Assembly: GCF_934295145.1 (NCBI RefSeq)
Contig: NZ_CAKRAS010000018.1
Location: 1-49,579, forward strand
DNA from: an uncultured Eubacterium sp.
GTDB lineage: Bacteria; Bacillota; Clostridia; Lachnospirales; Lachnospiraceae
Direction of reading: 5' to 3'
DNA length: 49,579 nt
Numbering within the stretch: the first letter of the stretch is position 1; each line of letters starts with the position of its first letter. The notes under the pieces are model-generated. The model saw nothing but the letters and a program-made list of their open reading frames with translations, was not told the DNA's origin and did not search any database. A program made the translations under genes and the position numbers. Of the stretch, positions 1 through 5,886 are shown piece by piece.

Positions 1-48
1 TATCTGGCAGAAGATTTGATTGAAAATGAGCCAGAACTTTTTGAATAA
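1..48 (+). CDS. 3' end of a small gene identical to the last gene of the DUF3990 module (partial)
   Basis: Only the last 15 codons and the TAA stop (46-48) lie in the window. They encode the same ending (ENEPELFE) as the 75-aa gene at 5358-5585, so this is the tail of a second copy of that gene. The stop is in frame with the following Rpn remnant: TAA is followed at once by AAT-ATG-CCG. Upstream content cannot be seen; a second DUF3791-DUF3990 module just outside the window is an inference. Confidence 0.7.
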   Translation, partial: YLAEDLIENEPELFE

Positions 49-77
49 AATATGCCGTTGCGAAATCTGATTTATGT
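1..77 (+). repeat. Left copy of a 77-bp exact direct repeat
   Basis: Every base from 1 to 77 matches 5538-5614 (offset 5537). The repeat covers the last 15 codons of a DUF3791-like small gene, its TAA stop and the first codons of an Rpn-family remnant. After base 77 the copies still encode similar residues (VTCIYSA against VTCVYAS) but differ in DNA. The left copy runs off the window edge, so the true repeat is probably longer and may include another DUF3990 module. Confidence 0.95.
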
Positions 78-741
78 TACATGCATCTATTCAGCATTGA
101 CCAGAAATGAAAATTTATATGGAAGAACAATGATTCCATTGCCAGAACCGAAATTTGTGGTATTCTATAATGGAACAGAGAAGATTCCAGATGTAGTGGA
201 GCAGCGACTGTCAGAGGCTTATATAAGACATTCCGGAGAGACTGATCTGGATTTGAAGATTACGATATTGAATATTAATGAGGGACATAATCGAGAATTA
301 GCAGAGAAAAGTCCTACATTGCATCAGTATATGATTTTTGTGGATACTGTTCGAAAATATCAGGAGCAGATGAAATTTGAACTGGCAATAGAAAAAGCTG
401 TGGACGAATGTATCAGCAATGGAATCTTGTCAGATTTTCTGAAACGTAATAAAGCGGAGGTCTTAAGGATGAGTATTTTTGAATATGATCAAGAAACACA
501 TATGAAGCAGGAGCGGGAAGAGTCAGAGGCAATAGGCGAAGCAAGGGGAAAAAAGAAGGGACATATAGAGACGTTGACCCGGCAGGTAATTAGAAAATTA
601 GCCAGAGGAATGAATGTTGATGAAATTATCGACGCATTGGAAGAAAATACTGATGAAATTCGAGAAATTTGTGAGATTGCAGGTAAATATGCTCCAGATT
701 ATGATGTAGACCAAATCTGTTCAGAATTATTAGAAGAATGA
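52..741 (+). CDS. 5'-truncated Rpn/PD-(D/E)XK nuclease-family transposase-like protein
   Basis: The 229-residue product starts at the conserved family motif MPLRNLIYVT and continues with ENLYG, PEPKFVVFYNG, LNINEGHN, an E/K-rich C-terminal helix and a closing helical region. Full-length relatives in Lachnospiraceae (Rpn/YhgA-like, PD-(D/E)XK family) carry roughly 80 or more residues before MPLR, including the catalytic D...ExQ strand just upstream of it. Here that part is replaced by the tail of a DUF3791-like gene whose stop lies in the same frame one codon earlier, and no ribosome binding site precedes ATG 52. It is probably a non-catalytic remnant, translated weakly or by coupling. Family assignment is firm; activity is doubtful. 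Confidence 0.75.
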   Translation: MPLRNLIYVTCIYSALTRNENLYGRTMIPLPEPKFVVFYNGTEKIPDVVEQRLSEAYIRHSGETDLDLKITILNINEGHNRELAEKSPTLHQYMIFVDTVRKYQEQMKFELAIEKAVDECISNGILSDFLKRNKAEVLRMSIFEYDQETHMKQEREESEAIGEARGKKKGHIETLTRQVIRKLARGMNVDEIIDALEENTDEIREICEIAGKYAPDYDVDQICSELLEE

Positions 742-823
742 TGAAGTGAATCATGAGTTAGTAACTTACGAGTAGATATAAATAATGTTTTTTATTAGGC
801 AGATATGTATTGGATAATTAACA

Positions 824-859
824 AGGGCAGAGATGAAAAACTCTGCCCTGACCATTTTT
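824..859. terminator. Bidirectional intrinsic terminator between rpn remnant and epimerase
   Basis: A perfect 9-bp stem (AGGGCAGAG at 824-832 with CTCTGCCCT at 841-849) closes an 8-nt loop. On the plus strand it is followed after a short gap by a T run (854-859). It sits between two convergent genes (stop 741 on plus, stop 868 on minus) and probably ends both transcripts. Confidence 0.85.
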
Positions 860-867
860 TAGAATCA

Positions 868-1953
868 TTATACCTGATAAAATTCTTTATACCATTCCGC
901 AAATTTACGAAGTCCGTCACGCAGACTGGTAGCTGGTTTGAATCCATAGTCACGCTCTAGGGCAGATGTATCAGCGTAGGTAATCGGTACATCGCCTGGC
1001 TGCATAGGAACAAGTTCTTTGTGTGCATCGAAATCGTATTCTTCCGGGAGCACTTTGGCACGGATCAGTTCCTGTTGAAGGATATCGACGAAATCTAGCA
1101 GATTTTCCGGATTGCTGTTTCCAATGTTGTAAACAGCGTATGGCGGAATCGGAAGTCCGTCTTCTCCGTTTTTCTTTTCCGGAGCTCCCTGCATAACACG
1201 TTTTACACCTTCTACGATATCATCCACGAATGTGAAGTCTCGTTTGCAGTTTCCGTAGTTGAAGATCTGGATGGTATCACCTTTTAAAAGTTTGTTGGTA
1301 AAGCCGAAGTATGCCATATCCGGTCTTCCTGCTGGGCCGTATACGGTGAAGAAACGTAATCCGGTGGACGGAATGTTATACAATTTTGAATAAGCATGAG
1401 CCATCAACTCGTTGCTTTTCTTAGTTGCAGCGTAAAGAGATACCGGATTGTCTACTTTGTCCTCGGTGCTGTACGGAACTTTTTTGTTTGTTCCATAGAC
1501 AGAAGAGGAAGAAGCGTATACCAGATGTTCCACACCTTTTGCTCCATTGTCATAGGAATGACGGCAGGCTTCCAGAATGTTATAAAATCCAATTAAATTG
1601 GACTGGATATAAGCATCTGGATTTGTGATGGAGTAACGGACACCGGCCTGAGCGGCAAGGTTTACAACGATATCCGGTTTGTGTTCTCCAAAAATCTGAT
1701 CGACTAGAGTTTTGTCAGCCAGATCTCCTTTGTAGAATTTATAATTGGAATCGGTGTGTGCGGCTACACATTTTTCAATTTCTTTCAGACGCCATTCTTT
1801 GATGGATACGTCATAATAAACGTTTACGTTGTCCAGACCGATGATCGTGATCGGGGATTGTGTATTTAAAAGTTCCAACACAAGGTTGCTGCCGATGAAG
1901 CCGGCAGAACCTGTGACAAGGACAGTTTTATTATGTAAATCTAAGTTCTGCAT
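868..1953 (-). CDS. UDP-glucuronate 4-epimerase-like NAD-dependent epimerase
   Basis: This 361-aa short-chain dehydrogenase/reductase has the NAD-binding TGSAGFIG loop at residues 14-21, the Ser-rich SSSSVYG segment near 148-154, and the catalytic Tyr174/Lys178 pair in SLYAATKKS. Sequence style (YYDVSIKEWRL, AAQAGVRYSI, GRPDMAYF) matches the CapI/WbpP-like class that converts UDP-glucuronate to UDP-galacturonate in the cytoplasm. It lies 33 nt downstream of the UDP-glucose dehydrogenase gene on the same strand, which supplies its substrate, so the two form an operon for UDP-uronic acids used in capsule or exopolysaccharide. An AGGAGG sequence lies 12 nt before the ATG, a rather long spacing. 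Other UDP-sugar 4-epimerase specificities cannot be excluded. Confidence 0.85.
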   Translation of the reverse strand: MQNLDLHNKTVLVTGSAGFIGSNLVLELLNTQSPITIIGLDNVNVYYDVSIKEWRLKEIEKCVAAHTDSNYKFYKGDLADKTLVDQIFGEHKPDIVVNLAAQAGVRYSITNPDAYIQSNLIGFYNILEACRHSYDNGAKGVEHLVYASSSSVYGTNKKVPYSTEDKVDNPVSLYAATKKSNELMAHAYSKLYNIPSTGLRFFTVYGPAGRPDMAYFGFTNKLLKGDTIQIFNYGNCKRDFTFVDDIVEGVKRVMQGAPEKKNGEDGLPIPPYAVYNIGNSNPENLLDFVDILQQELIRAKVLPEEYDFDAHKELVPMQPGDVPITYADTSALERDYGFKPATSLRDGLRKFAEWYKEFYQV

Positions 1954-1986
1954 ATCTTATTGAAACCTCCTGTAAATTTATGCTAA

Positions 1987-3471
1987 TTAATCTCTCTGGA
2001 ACAGATCTCGTGTGTATACTTTATCTTTGACATCATCCAGGCAGCTGTCATATCTGTTTGCAATGATGCTGTTTGTTATTTTTTTGAATTTTTTCAGATC
2101 ATTGACTACTTTGCTTCCAAAAAATGTGGTTCCGTTTTCAAGTGTTGGCTCATAGATGACAACGGTAGCACCTTTGGCTTTGATTCGTTTCATAACACCC
2201 TGGATGGAAGACTGCCGGAAGTTATCGGAATTTGATTTCATGGTCAGACGATATACGCCAACGATAACCTCTTTTTCTTTGTTCTCATCCCATTGGCTGT
2301 TTGCTTCATATGCACCTGCAAGTTCCAGAACACGATCTGCAATGAAATCTTTTCTTGTTCTGTTACTCTCAACAATGGCAGACATCATATTCTGCGGAAC
2401 ATCGTTATAGTTTGCCAACAGCTGTTTGGTATCTTTTGGCAGACAGTAGCCGCCGTAACCGAAGCTTGGGTTATTGTAATGAGTGCCGATACGTGGATCA
2501 AGGCAGACACCGTTGATGATTGCTTTTGTATCGAGACCTTTCATTTCTGCGTAAGTATCCAGCTCATTGAAATAGGAAACGCGCAGTGCGAGGTAAGTGT
2601 TTGCAAATAATTTTACAGCTTCTGCCTCAGTAAAGCCCATGAACAATGTGTCAATATCTTCTTTGATGGCGCCTTCCTGCAGCAGGGCAGCAAATGTATG
2701 AGAAGCCTGCACCAGTTTTTCATTGTTCATATCGGTAGATACGATGATTCTGGATGGATATAGATTGTCATACAGTGCTTTGGATTCACGTAAAAATTCC
2801 GGGCTGAAGATGATATTTTCGGTCTGATATTTCTCACGGACAGATGCGGTATAACCAACCGGGATGGTGGATTTGATGACCATGATCGCATCCGGATTTA
2901 CTTTCAGCACCAATTCAATGACTGCCTCTACTGCGGAGGTATCAAAGTAGTTCTTTTTACTGTCATAGTTGGTCGGAGCTGCAATGACAACGAAATCAGC
3001 ATTTTTATATGCGGATTCTCCGTCCAAGGTTGCGGTCAGATCCAGTTCTTTTTCTGCCAGATATTTTTCAATGTAATCATCCTGAATCGGAGATTTACGG
3101 TTGTTGATCAGATCAACTTTTTCCGGGATGATGTCTACGGCAGTAACATGGTTGTGCTGTGCCAGCAGAGTGGCGATGGACAGACCAACGTAACCGGTTC
3201 CTGCTACTGCAATGTTGTAGTGACGATCCAGAGTGGTAGCAGAAGCACTTTCTGGTTCTTCTTCCATAAATAAATTTGTGATGTCGAAGTCTAATACTTC
3301 TGCGATGGACTGTAGCTGATCAATAGATGGGGTGTAGTCCATGTTTTCCAGTCTGCCGATCATTCCACGGTGAATTCCGGTGATTTCGGATAACTGAGCC
3401 TGCGTCAGATGTTTTTCTTTTCTTTTTTCTGTGATGGTATTGACCATTTTTTCAATTGATAATTTTTTCAT
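1987..3471 (-). CDS. ugd: UDP-glucose 6-dehydrogenase with N-terminal XRE helix-turn-helix domain
   Basis: The 494-aa product joins two domains. Residues 1-70 form an XRE/Cro-type helix-turn-helix (TQAQLSEITGIHRGMIGRLE). From about residue 84 it is an almost complete Klebsiella/E. coli-type Ugd: NAD loop AVAGTGYVG (88-96), Glu225 in SPEFLRES, Asn291 and the catalytic Cys343 in GYGGYCLPKD. It should oxidise UDP-glucose to UDP-glucuronate in the cytoplasm, feeding the epimerase immediately downstream. Standard Ugd of this class is about 390 aa, so the extra length is the DNA-binding domain plus linker and a small insertion near 390-400. The enzyme may regulate its own operon: its upstream region carries a phased array of AAATG half-sites and two AAATGACATTT palindromes. 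The fusion is in one continuous frame and is not a readthrough artefact. Confidence 0.93.
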   Translation of the reverse strand: MKKLSIEKMVNTITEKRKEKHLTQAQLSEITGIHRGMIGRLENMDYTPSIDQLQSIAEVLDFDITNLFMEEEPESASATTLDRHYNIAVAGTGYVGLSIATLLAQHNHVTAVDIIPEKVDLINNRKSPIQDDYIEKYLAEKELDLTATLDGESAYKNADFVVIAAPTNYDSKKNYFDTSAVEAVIELVLKVNPDAIMVIKSTIPVGYTASVREKYQTENIIFSPEFLRESKALYDNLYPSRIIVSTDMNNEKLVQASHTFAALLQEGAIKEDIDTLFMGFTEAEAVKLFANTYLALRVSYFNELDTYAEMKGLDTKAIINGVCLDPRIGTHYNNPSFGYGGYCLPKDTKQLLANYNDVPQNMMSAIVESNRTRKDFIADRVLELAGAYEANSQWDENKEKEVIVGVYRLTMKSNSDNFRQSSIQGVMKRIKAKGATVVIYEPTLENGTTFFGSKVVNDLKKFKKITNSIIANRYDSCLDDVKDKVYTRDLFQRD

Positions 3472-3486
3472 AATTTATTCCTTTAT

Positions 3487-3635
3487 AAATGCTATTCTAA
3501 ATGACATTTCTTGTGTTGCTTATCTATTGGAAATAAGCGATTTCTATAATATCAGCTTTAAAAATGGAAATCAATAGAAAATGGTTCAAAAATGAAAATT
3601 CTATTTTAAATGGCATAGAAATGACATTTAAAATG
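3487..3635. promoter_or_regulatory. Candidate operator array for the XRE-Ugd protein
   Basis: The pentamer AAATG occurs eight times on the plus strand, starting at 3487, 3499, 3562, 3579, 3590, 3608, 3619 and 3631; several spacings are 11-12 bp, about one helical turn. Two copies are part of the identical palindrome AAATGACATTT (3499-3509 and 3619-3629), centred 120 bp apart and lying on either side of the predicted ugd promoter. The second lies inside a larger perfect inverted repeat, ATTTTAAATG (3603-3612) with CATTTAAAAT (3625-3634). Binding by the helix-turn-helix of Ugd is inferred. Confidence 0.55.
3546..3574 (-). promoter_or_regulatory. Predicted promoter of the ugd-epimerase operon
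   Basis: On the minus strand, TTGATT (3574-3569) and TATTAT (3551-3546) are separated by exactly 17 bp, giving a start near 3540 and a leader of about 70 nt before the ugd ATG at 3471. AAATG half-sites overlap and flank the element. Confidence 0.6.
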
Positions 3636-3728
3636 ACAAAGCAAAGGAAAAAGTGTTAATAATATAAAAAACAACGGCATTTGGACCGGTTATATGTTAC
3701 CCAGATGTGAAAGAATTATGTCCCGGGA

Positions 3729-3756
3729 TTGCGTTAATGAATGATTCTGTTATAAT
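3729..3756 (+). promoter_or_regulatory. Predicted promoter of the VanZ-like gene
   Basis: TTGCGT (3729-3734) and TATAAT (3751-3756) are 16 bp apart, with an upstream TG making an extended -10. The start point would be about 27 nt before the gene, whose AGGAGG site is at 3776-3781. Confidence 0.65.
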
Positions 3757-3789
3757 TGGTAAGCATAAATTGTTCAGGAGGATTTTTGT

Positions 3790-4338
3790 ATGGACATTTA
3801 TCAGATTCTTATCACTTATAATCCAATGTGGTCCTGGAGAGAAATATTGTGTTTTGGCGTAGTTGCTGCTTTGACATTGTTTGTTCTGATCCGGGCTGTT
3901 CGCCACGGAAGGGTGCAGATAGTGCAGGCCATTGCGCTGATGATGTTTCTGACATTTTTGGCGATCGTATTTGAGTCCACTGTGTTTACAAGAACGACGA
4001 TTACAAGGCAGGCGGAATGGATTCCGTTTTGGTCCTGGCATGCGATCATACGTTATCATGATATGGAATTGTTAAAGGAAGATTTGCTGAATTGCTTGTT
4101 GCTGTTTCCGGCAGGCGTTTTATTACCCTTTATTGTGAATCAGAGGATAAGACCCAAAGTAGCCTTTTTTGTGGGATTTCTGATCTCACTTGGTATTGAA
4201 TCGTGTCAGCTGATATTTGCAAGAGGACTGTTTGAGTGGGATGATATGATTCATAATGCGCTGGGGTGTATGTTTGGATGTATATTGGTGGATGTGTTGT
4301 GGAGATGTTACAAAAAAGTAAAATTTGGAAAGAAATAA
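3790..4338 (+). CDS. VanZ-like family membrane protein
   Basis: This 182-aa protein has four to five hydrophobic segments (about residues 17-35, 43-62, 100-115, 123-142 and 158-170) and the family pattern NxxLFxPxGxLLP (NCLLLFPAGVLLP) followed by SLGIESCQL and the D-D-x-I-x-N-x-x-G signature in WDDMIHNALGCMFG. VanZ-like proteins are small membrane proteins; the namesake gives low-level teicoplanin resistance, but most homologues have no known role. It has its own promoter and a good AGGAGG site, and it faces away from the ugd operon. Resistance function is not claimed. Confidence 0.85.
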   Translation: MDIYQILITYNPMWSWREILCFGVVAALTLFVLIRAVRHGRVQIVQAIALMMFLTFLAIVFESTVFTRTTITRQAEWIPFWSWHAIIRYHDMELLKEDLLNCLLLFPAGVLLPFIVNQRIRPKVAFFVGFLISLGIESCQLIFARGLFEWDDMIHNALGCMFGCILVDVLWRCYKKVKFGKK

Positions 4339-4360
4339 AAACCATATAAATTCAGTAGTA

Positions 4361-4513
4361 TTCAAAATTGTCGTCAAAGTTCAAAAACGTGCCAGAGAAC
4401 TAAATATCTCTTGGCCTCTTGATGAATCAATGACCGACACAGAACTTCAAAAGCTTATGCTCTCGAAAGAGAGCAAGGTATCTGCCAACAAGCGGATACC
4501 GGTGAGATATTAA
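4361..4513 (+). mobile_element. IS21-family istA transposase remnant
   Basis: An in-frame stretch of about 45 codons encodes KVQKRARELNISWPL, DESMTDTELQKLM and SANKRIP. This matches the end of the N-terminal helix-turn-helix region of IS21-type IstA, where a helix ending in WPL(P/D) is followed by a D-x-x-L-x-x-L-(L/M) segment. The alignment stops abruptly after NKRIP; no DDE domain, istB or terminal repeats are present nearby. It is a decayed insertion sequence fragment upstream of the DUF3990 module. The rest of the gap between 4339 and 4661 holds only a promoter-like element. Confidence 0.6.
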
Positions 4514-4617
4514 AGGCTTACATATTTGTAGGTGTAATGACTTACAATATAAAAATTAAGAACTTACCATTTTTTTGATGATAATTGAAAAATAATAGTG
4601 TATGAAGAAAAAATACT

Positions 4618-4626
4618 TGTTATAAT
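4618..4626 (+). promoter_or_regulatory. Extended -10 promoter of the DUF3791-DUF3990 module
   Basis: TGTTATAAT is a perfect extended -10 element; no good -35 lies 17 bp upstream. Transcription would start near 4633, some 30 nt before the first ATG. Confidence 0.55.
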
Positions 4627-4661
4627 CTAAATATAAATATGATAGAAAGTTGGTAGTAGTT

Positions 4662-4880
4662 ATGTGTGAGAAAAAAGAATTGAGCTTTTCAATATTCATG
4701 CTGTATAGTCTTGCGGATAAATGGAAGATGTCTCCAGCCAAAGTATATAGAATATTAAATTCAACAGGAATTTTGGATAATTATATCATTAAATGTTATG
4801 ATGTTCTTCATACGCAGGGAAAAGAATATTTGGTAGAAGATATTACAGATTTCGTAAGAGAAAAAGGAGTTAATGTATGA
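4662..4880 (+). CDS. DUF3791 family small protein (first gene of module)
   Basis: This 72-aa protein has the DUF3791 pattern: a helical N-terminal half (FMLYSLADKWKMSPAKVYRILN), a short GILDNYI segment and the signature YDVLHTQGKEYLVEDI close to the C-terminus. The start is placed at ATG 4662; a TTG 12 nt upstream (4650) is also possible since neither has a strong ribosome binding site. Its TGA overlaps the ATG of the DUF3990 gene by 4 nt (4877-4880), which implies coupled translation. The biochemical role is unknown; as a small partner next to an ADP-ribosyltransferase-like protein it could be an antitoxin or chaperone. Confidence 0.75.
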   Translation: MCEKKELSFSIFMLYSLADKWKMSPAKVYRILNSTGILDNYIIKCYDVLHTQGKEYLVEDITDFVREKGVNV

Positions 4881-5368
4881 TTGTATATCATGGATCAACA
4901 GAAATTATAAAAAATCCGGACGTAGTACATTCGAAAAAGTATTTGGATTTTGGACGAGGATTCTATATTACAACTTTTGAAAATCAGGCAAAGAAATGGG
5001 CAGTTCGAAAGGGCATGAGACAGGAAAAGAATGCAATAGTTAATGTTTATGAATTATCTGAAGCATGGGATGATTTTAATGTATTATCTTTTGAAATAGA
5101 GAATGAGAAATGGCTTGATTTTGTATGTGCATGTAGAAGAGGACAGCCGTTAAATAAAGAATATGATATTATTATAGGAAATGTTGCCGATGATGACGTG
5201 TTTAAGACTGTAGATATGTATTTTAGAGGTTTATGGGATAAGGAAAAGGTATTAGGTGAATTGCGATACTATAAGATGAATAATCAAATATGTATTGTAA
5301 ATCAGGAAACACTGAATAAACTTATCACTTTTAAAAGAGCATATGAGGTGGAAAATAATGGTAGATAA
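4877..5368 (+). CDS. DUF3990 protein, ADP-ribosyltransferase-like fold candidate
   Basis: The 163-aa product matches DUF3990: VYHGS (residues 3-7), DFGRGFYITT (24-33), the AKKWA helix, NVYEL, a W-L-D-F segment (79-82), YDIIIGNVADD (96-106) and a C-terminal YYKMNNQI strand. The spacing of His5 in YHGS and Tyr30 in GFYITT resembles the H-Y part of the H-Y-E signature of the diphtheria toxin/PARP branch of ADP-ribosyltransferases; Glu or Asp for the third position is not certain. It sits between two small genes with which it overlaps by 4 and 11 nt, the arrangement of a toxin-antitoxin-like unit. An AAAGGAGT site lies 7 nt upstream of its ATG. Family assignment is firm; enzymatic activity is inferred. 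Confidence 0.82.
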   Translation: MIVYHGSTEIIKNPDVVHSKKYLDFGRGFYITTFENQAKKWAVRKGMRQEKNAIVNVYELSEAWDDFNVLSFEIENEKWLDFVCACRRGQPLNKEYDIIIGNVADDDVFKTVDMYFRGLWDKEKVLGELRYYKMNNQICIVNQETLNKLITFKRAYEVENNGR

Positions 5369-5585
5369 GAAGCAACTGGAAGAAGTTTATAAGCAGAATT
5401 TGGAAAATGATATTATTAATGCAATTTCTGAAATGAAAGGAATAGATTTGCGGAAGGCATTTGATATTTATTATTCCAGTAAACTTGCTGAACAAATTTC
5501 AAGAGACAGTTATGGGATAGAAAATATGGATGCAAAATATCTGGCAGAAGATTTGATTGAAAATGAGCCAGAACTTTTTGAATAA
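5358..5585 (+). CDS. Small helical protein, third gene of DUF3990 module (DUF3791-like)
   Basis: The 75-aa protein is acidic and predicted helical, with the segments NDIINAISEMKGIDLRKAF, YYSSKLAEQI and YLAEDLIENEPELF. It resembles the small proteins that accompany DUF3990 genes. I place the start at ATG 5358 because GAGGTGG at 5345-5351 is well spaced for it; an upstream ATG (5343) lacks such a site. It overlaps the end of the DUF3990 gene by 11 nt. Its last 48 bases are present in a second copy at the left edge of the window. Function unknown; possible antitoxin or regulator. Confidence 0.65.
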   Translation: MVDKKQLEEVYKQNLENDIINAISEMKGIDLRKAFDIYYSSKLAEQISRDSYGIENMDAKYLAEDLIENEPELFE

Positions 5586-5614
5586 AATATGCCGTTGCGA
5601 AATCTGATTTATGT
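5538..5614 (+). repeat. Right copy of the 77-bp exact direct repeat
   Basis: Identical to 1-77 and in the same orientation. Includes the end of the third module gene and the start of an rpn remnant. Together the two copies bracket 5.5 kb holding the ugd-epimerase operon, the VanZ-like gene and one DUF3990 module. Confidence 0.95.
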
Positions 5615-5693
5615 AACCTGTGTATATGCTTCGGTTATTACAGACACAGATTGTAACGAAATTGAAGCAACAATATCCGGATTATGTGAATAG
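5589..5693 (+). pseudogene. rpn remnant starting at the MPLR motif
   Basis: The reading frame MPLRNLIYVTCVYASVI is the same segment of the Rpn family as at 52, again placed one codon after an in-frame TAA. After about 17 codons the similarity ends and the frame runs into an unrelated sequence with a stop at 5691. The remainder of rpn is missing, so this copy is dead. Confidence 0.7.
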
Positions 5694-5843
5694 TGAGCAT
5701 TTAATTTTTGCAATGAATGAAGTATTTGCAAATACAGGACATACGTTTGTTGTGTTGGTGGACGAGTGGAATTGCCTGTTTCGTGAATATCAGAATGACA
5801 AAGAGGCACAGAAAAAGTATCTTGATTTTTTGCGGATACGTAT
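5641..5843 (+). pseudogene. Fragment of an AAA-ATPase-like (PF09820-type) gene
   Basis: One frame encodes KLKQQYPDYVNSEHLIF, then TFVVLVDEWNCLFRE (a Walker B-like hhhhDEW strand) and DKEAQKKYLDFLR. This is the segment around Walker B of the AAA-ATPase-like proteins that are abundant in gut anaerobes. The Walker A part and the C-terminal nuclease-like part are both absent. The fragment ends at the terminator hairpin. It is a non-functional scrap joined to an rpn scrap. Confidence 0.65.
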
Positions 5844-5885
5844 AAAGCCGATGGAAACGACAATGTCTCCATCGGCTTTTCAAAC
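5844..5885. terminator. Intrinsic terminator at the 3' end of the ClC gene
   Basis: A perfect 12-bp stem (AAAGCCGATGGA at 5844-5855 with TCCATCGGCTTT at 5868-5879) closes a 12-nt loop. It begins 7 nt past the stop of the minus-strand ClC gene. T residues follow it on the plus strand, and the stem base gives a short T run on the minus strand, so it can serve both directions. Confidence 0.75.
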
Positions 5886-5886
5886 T

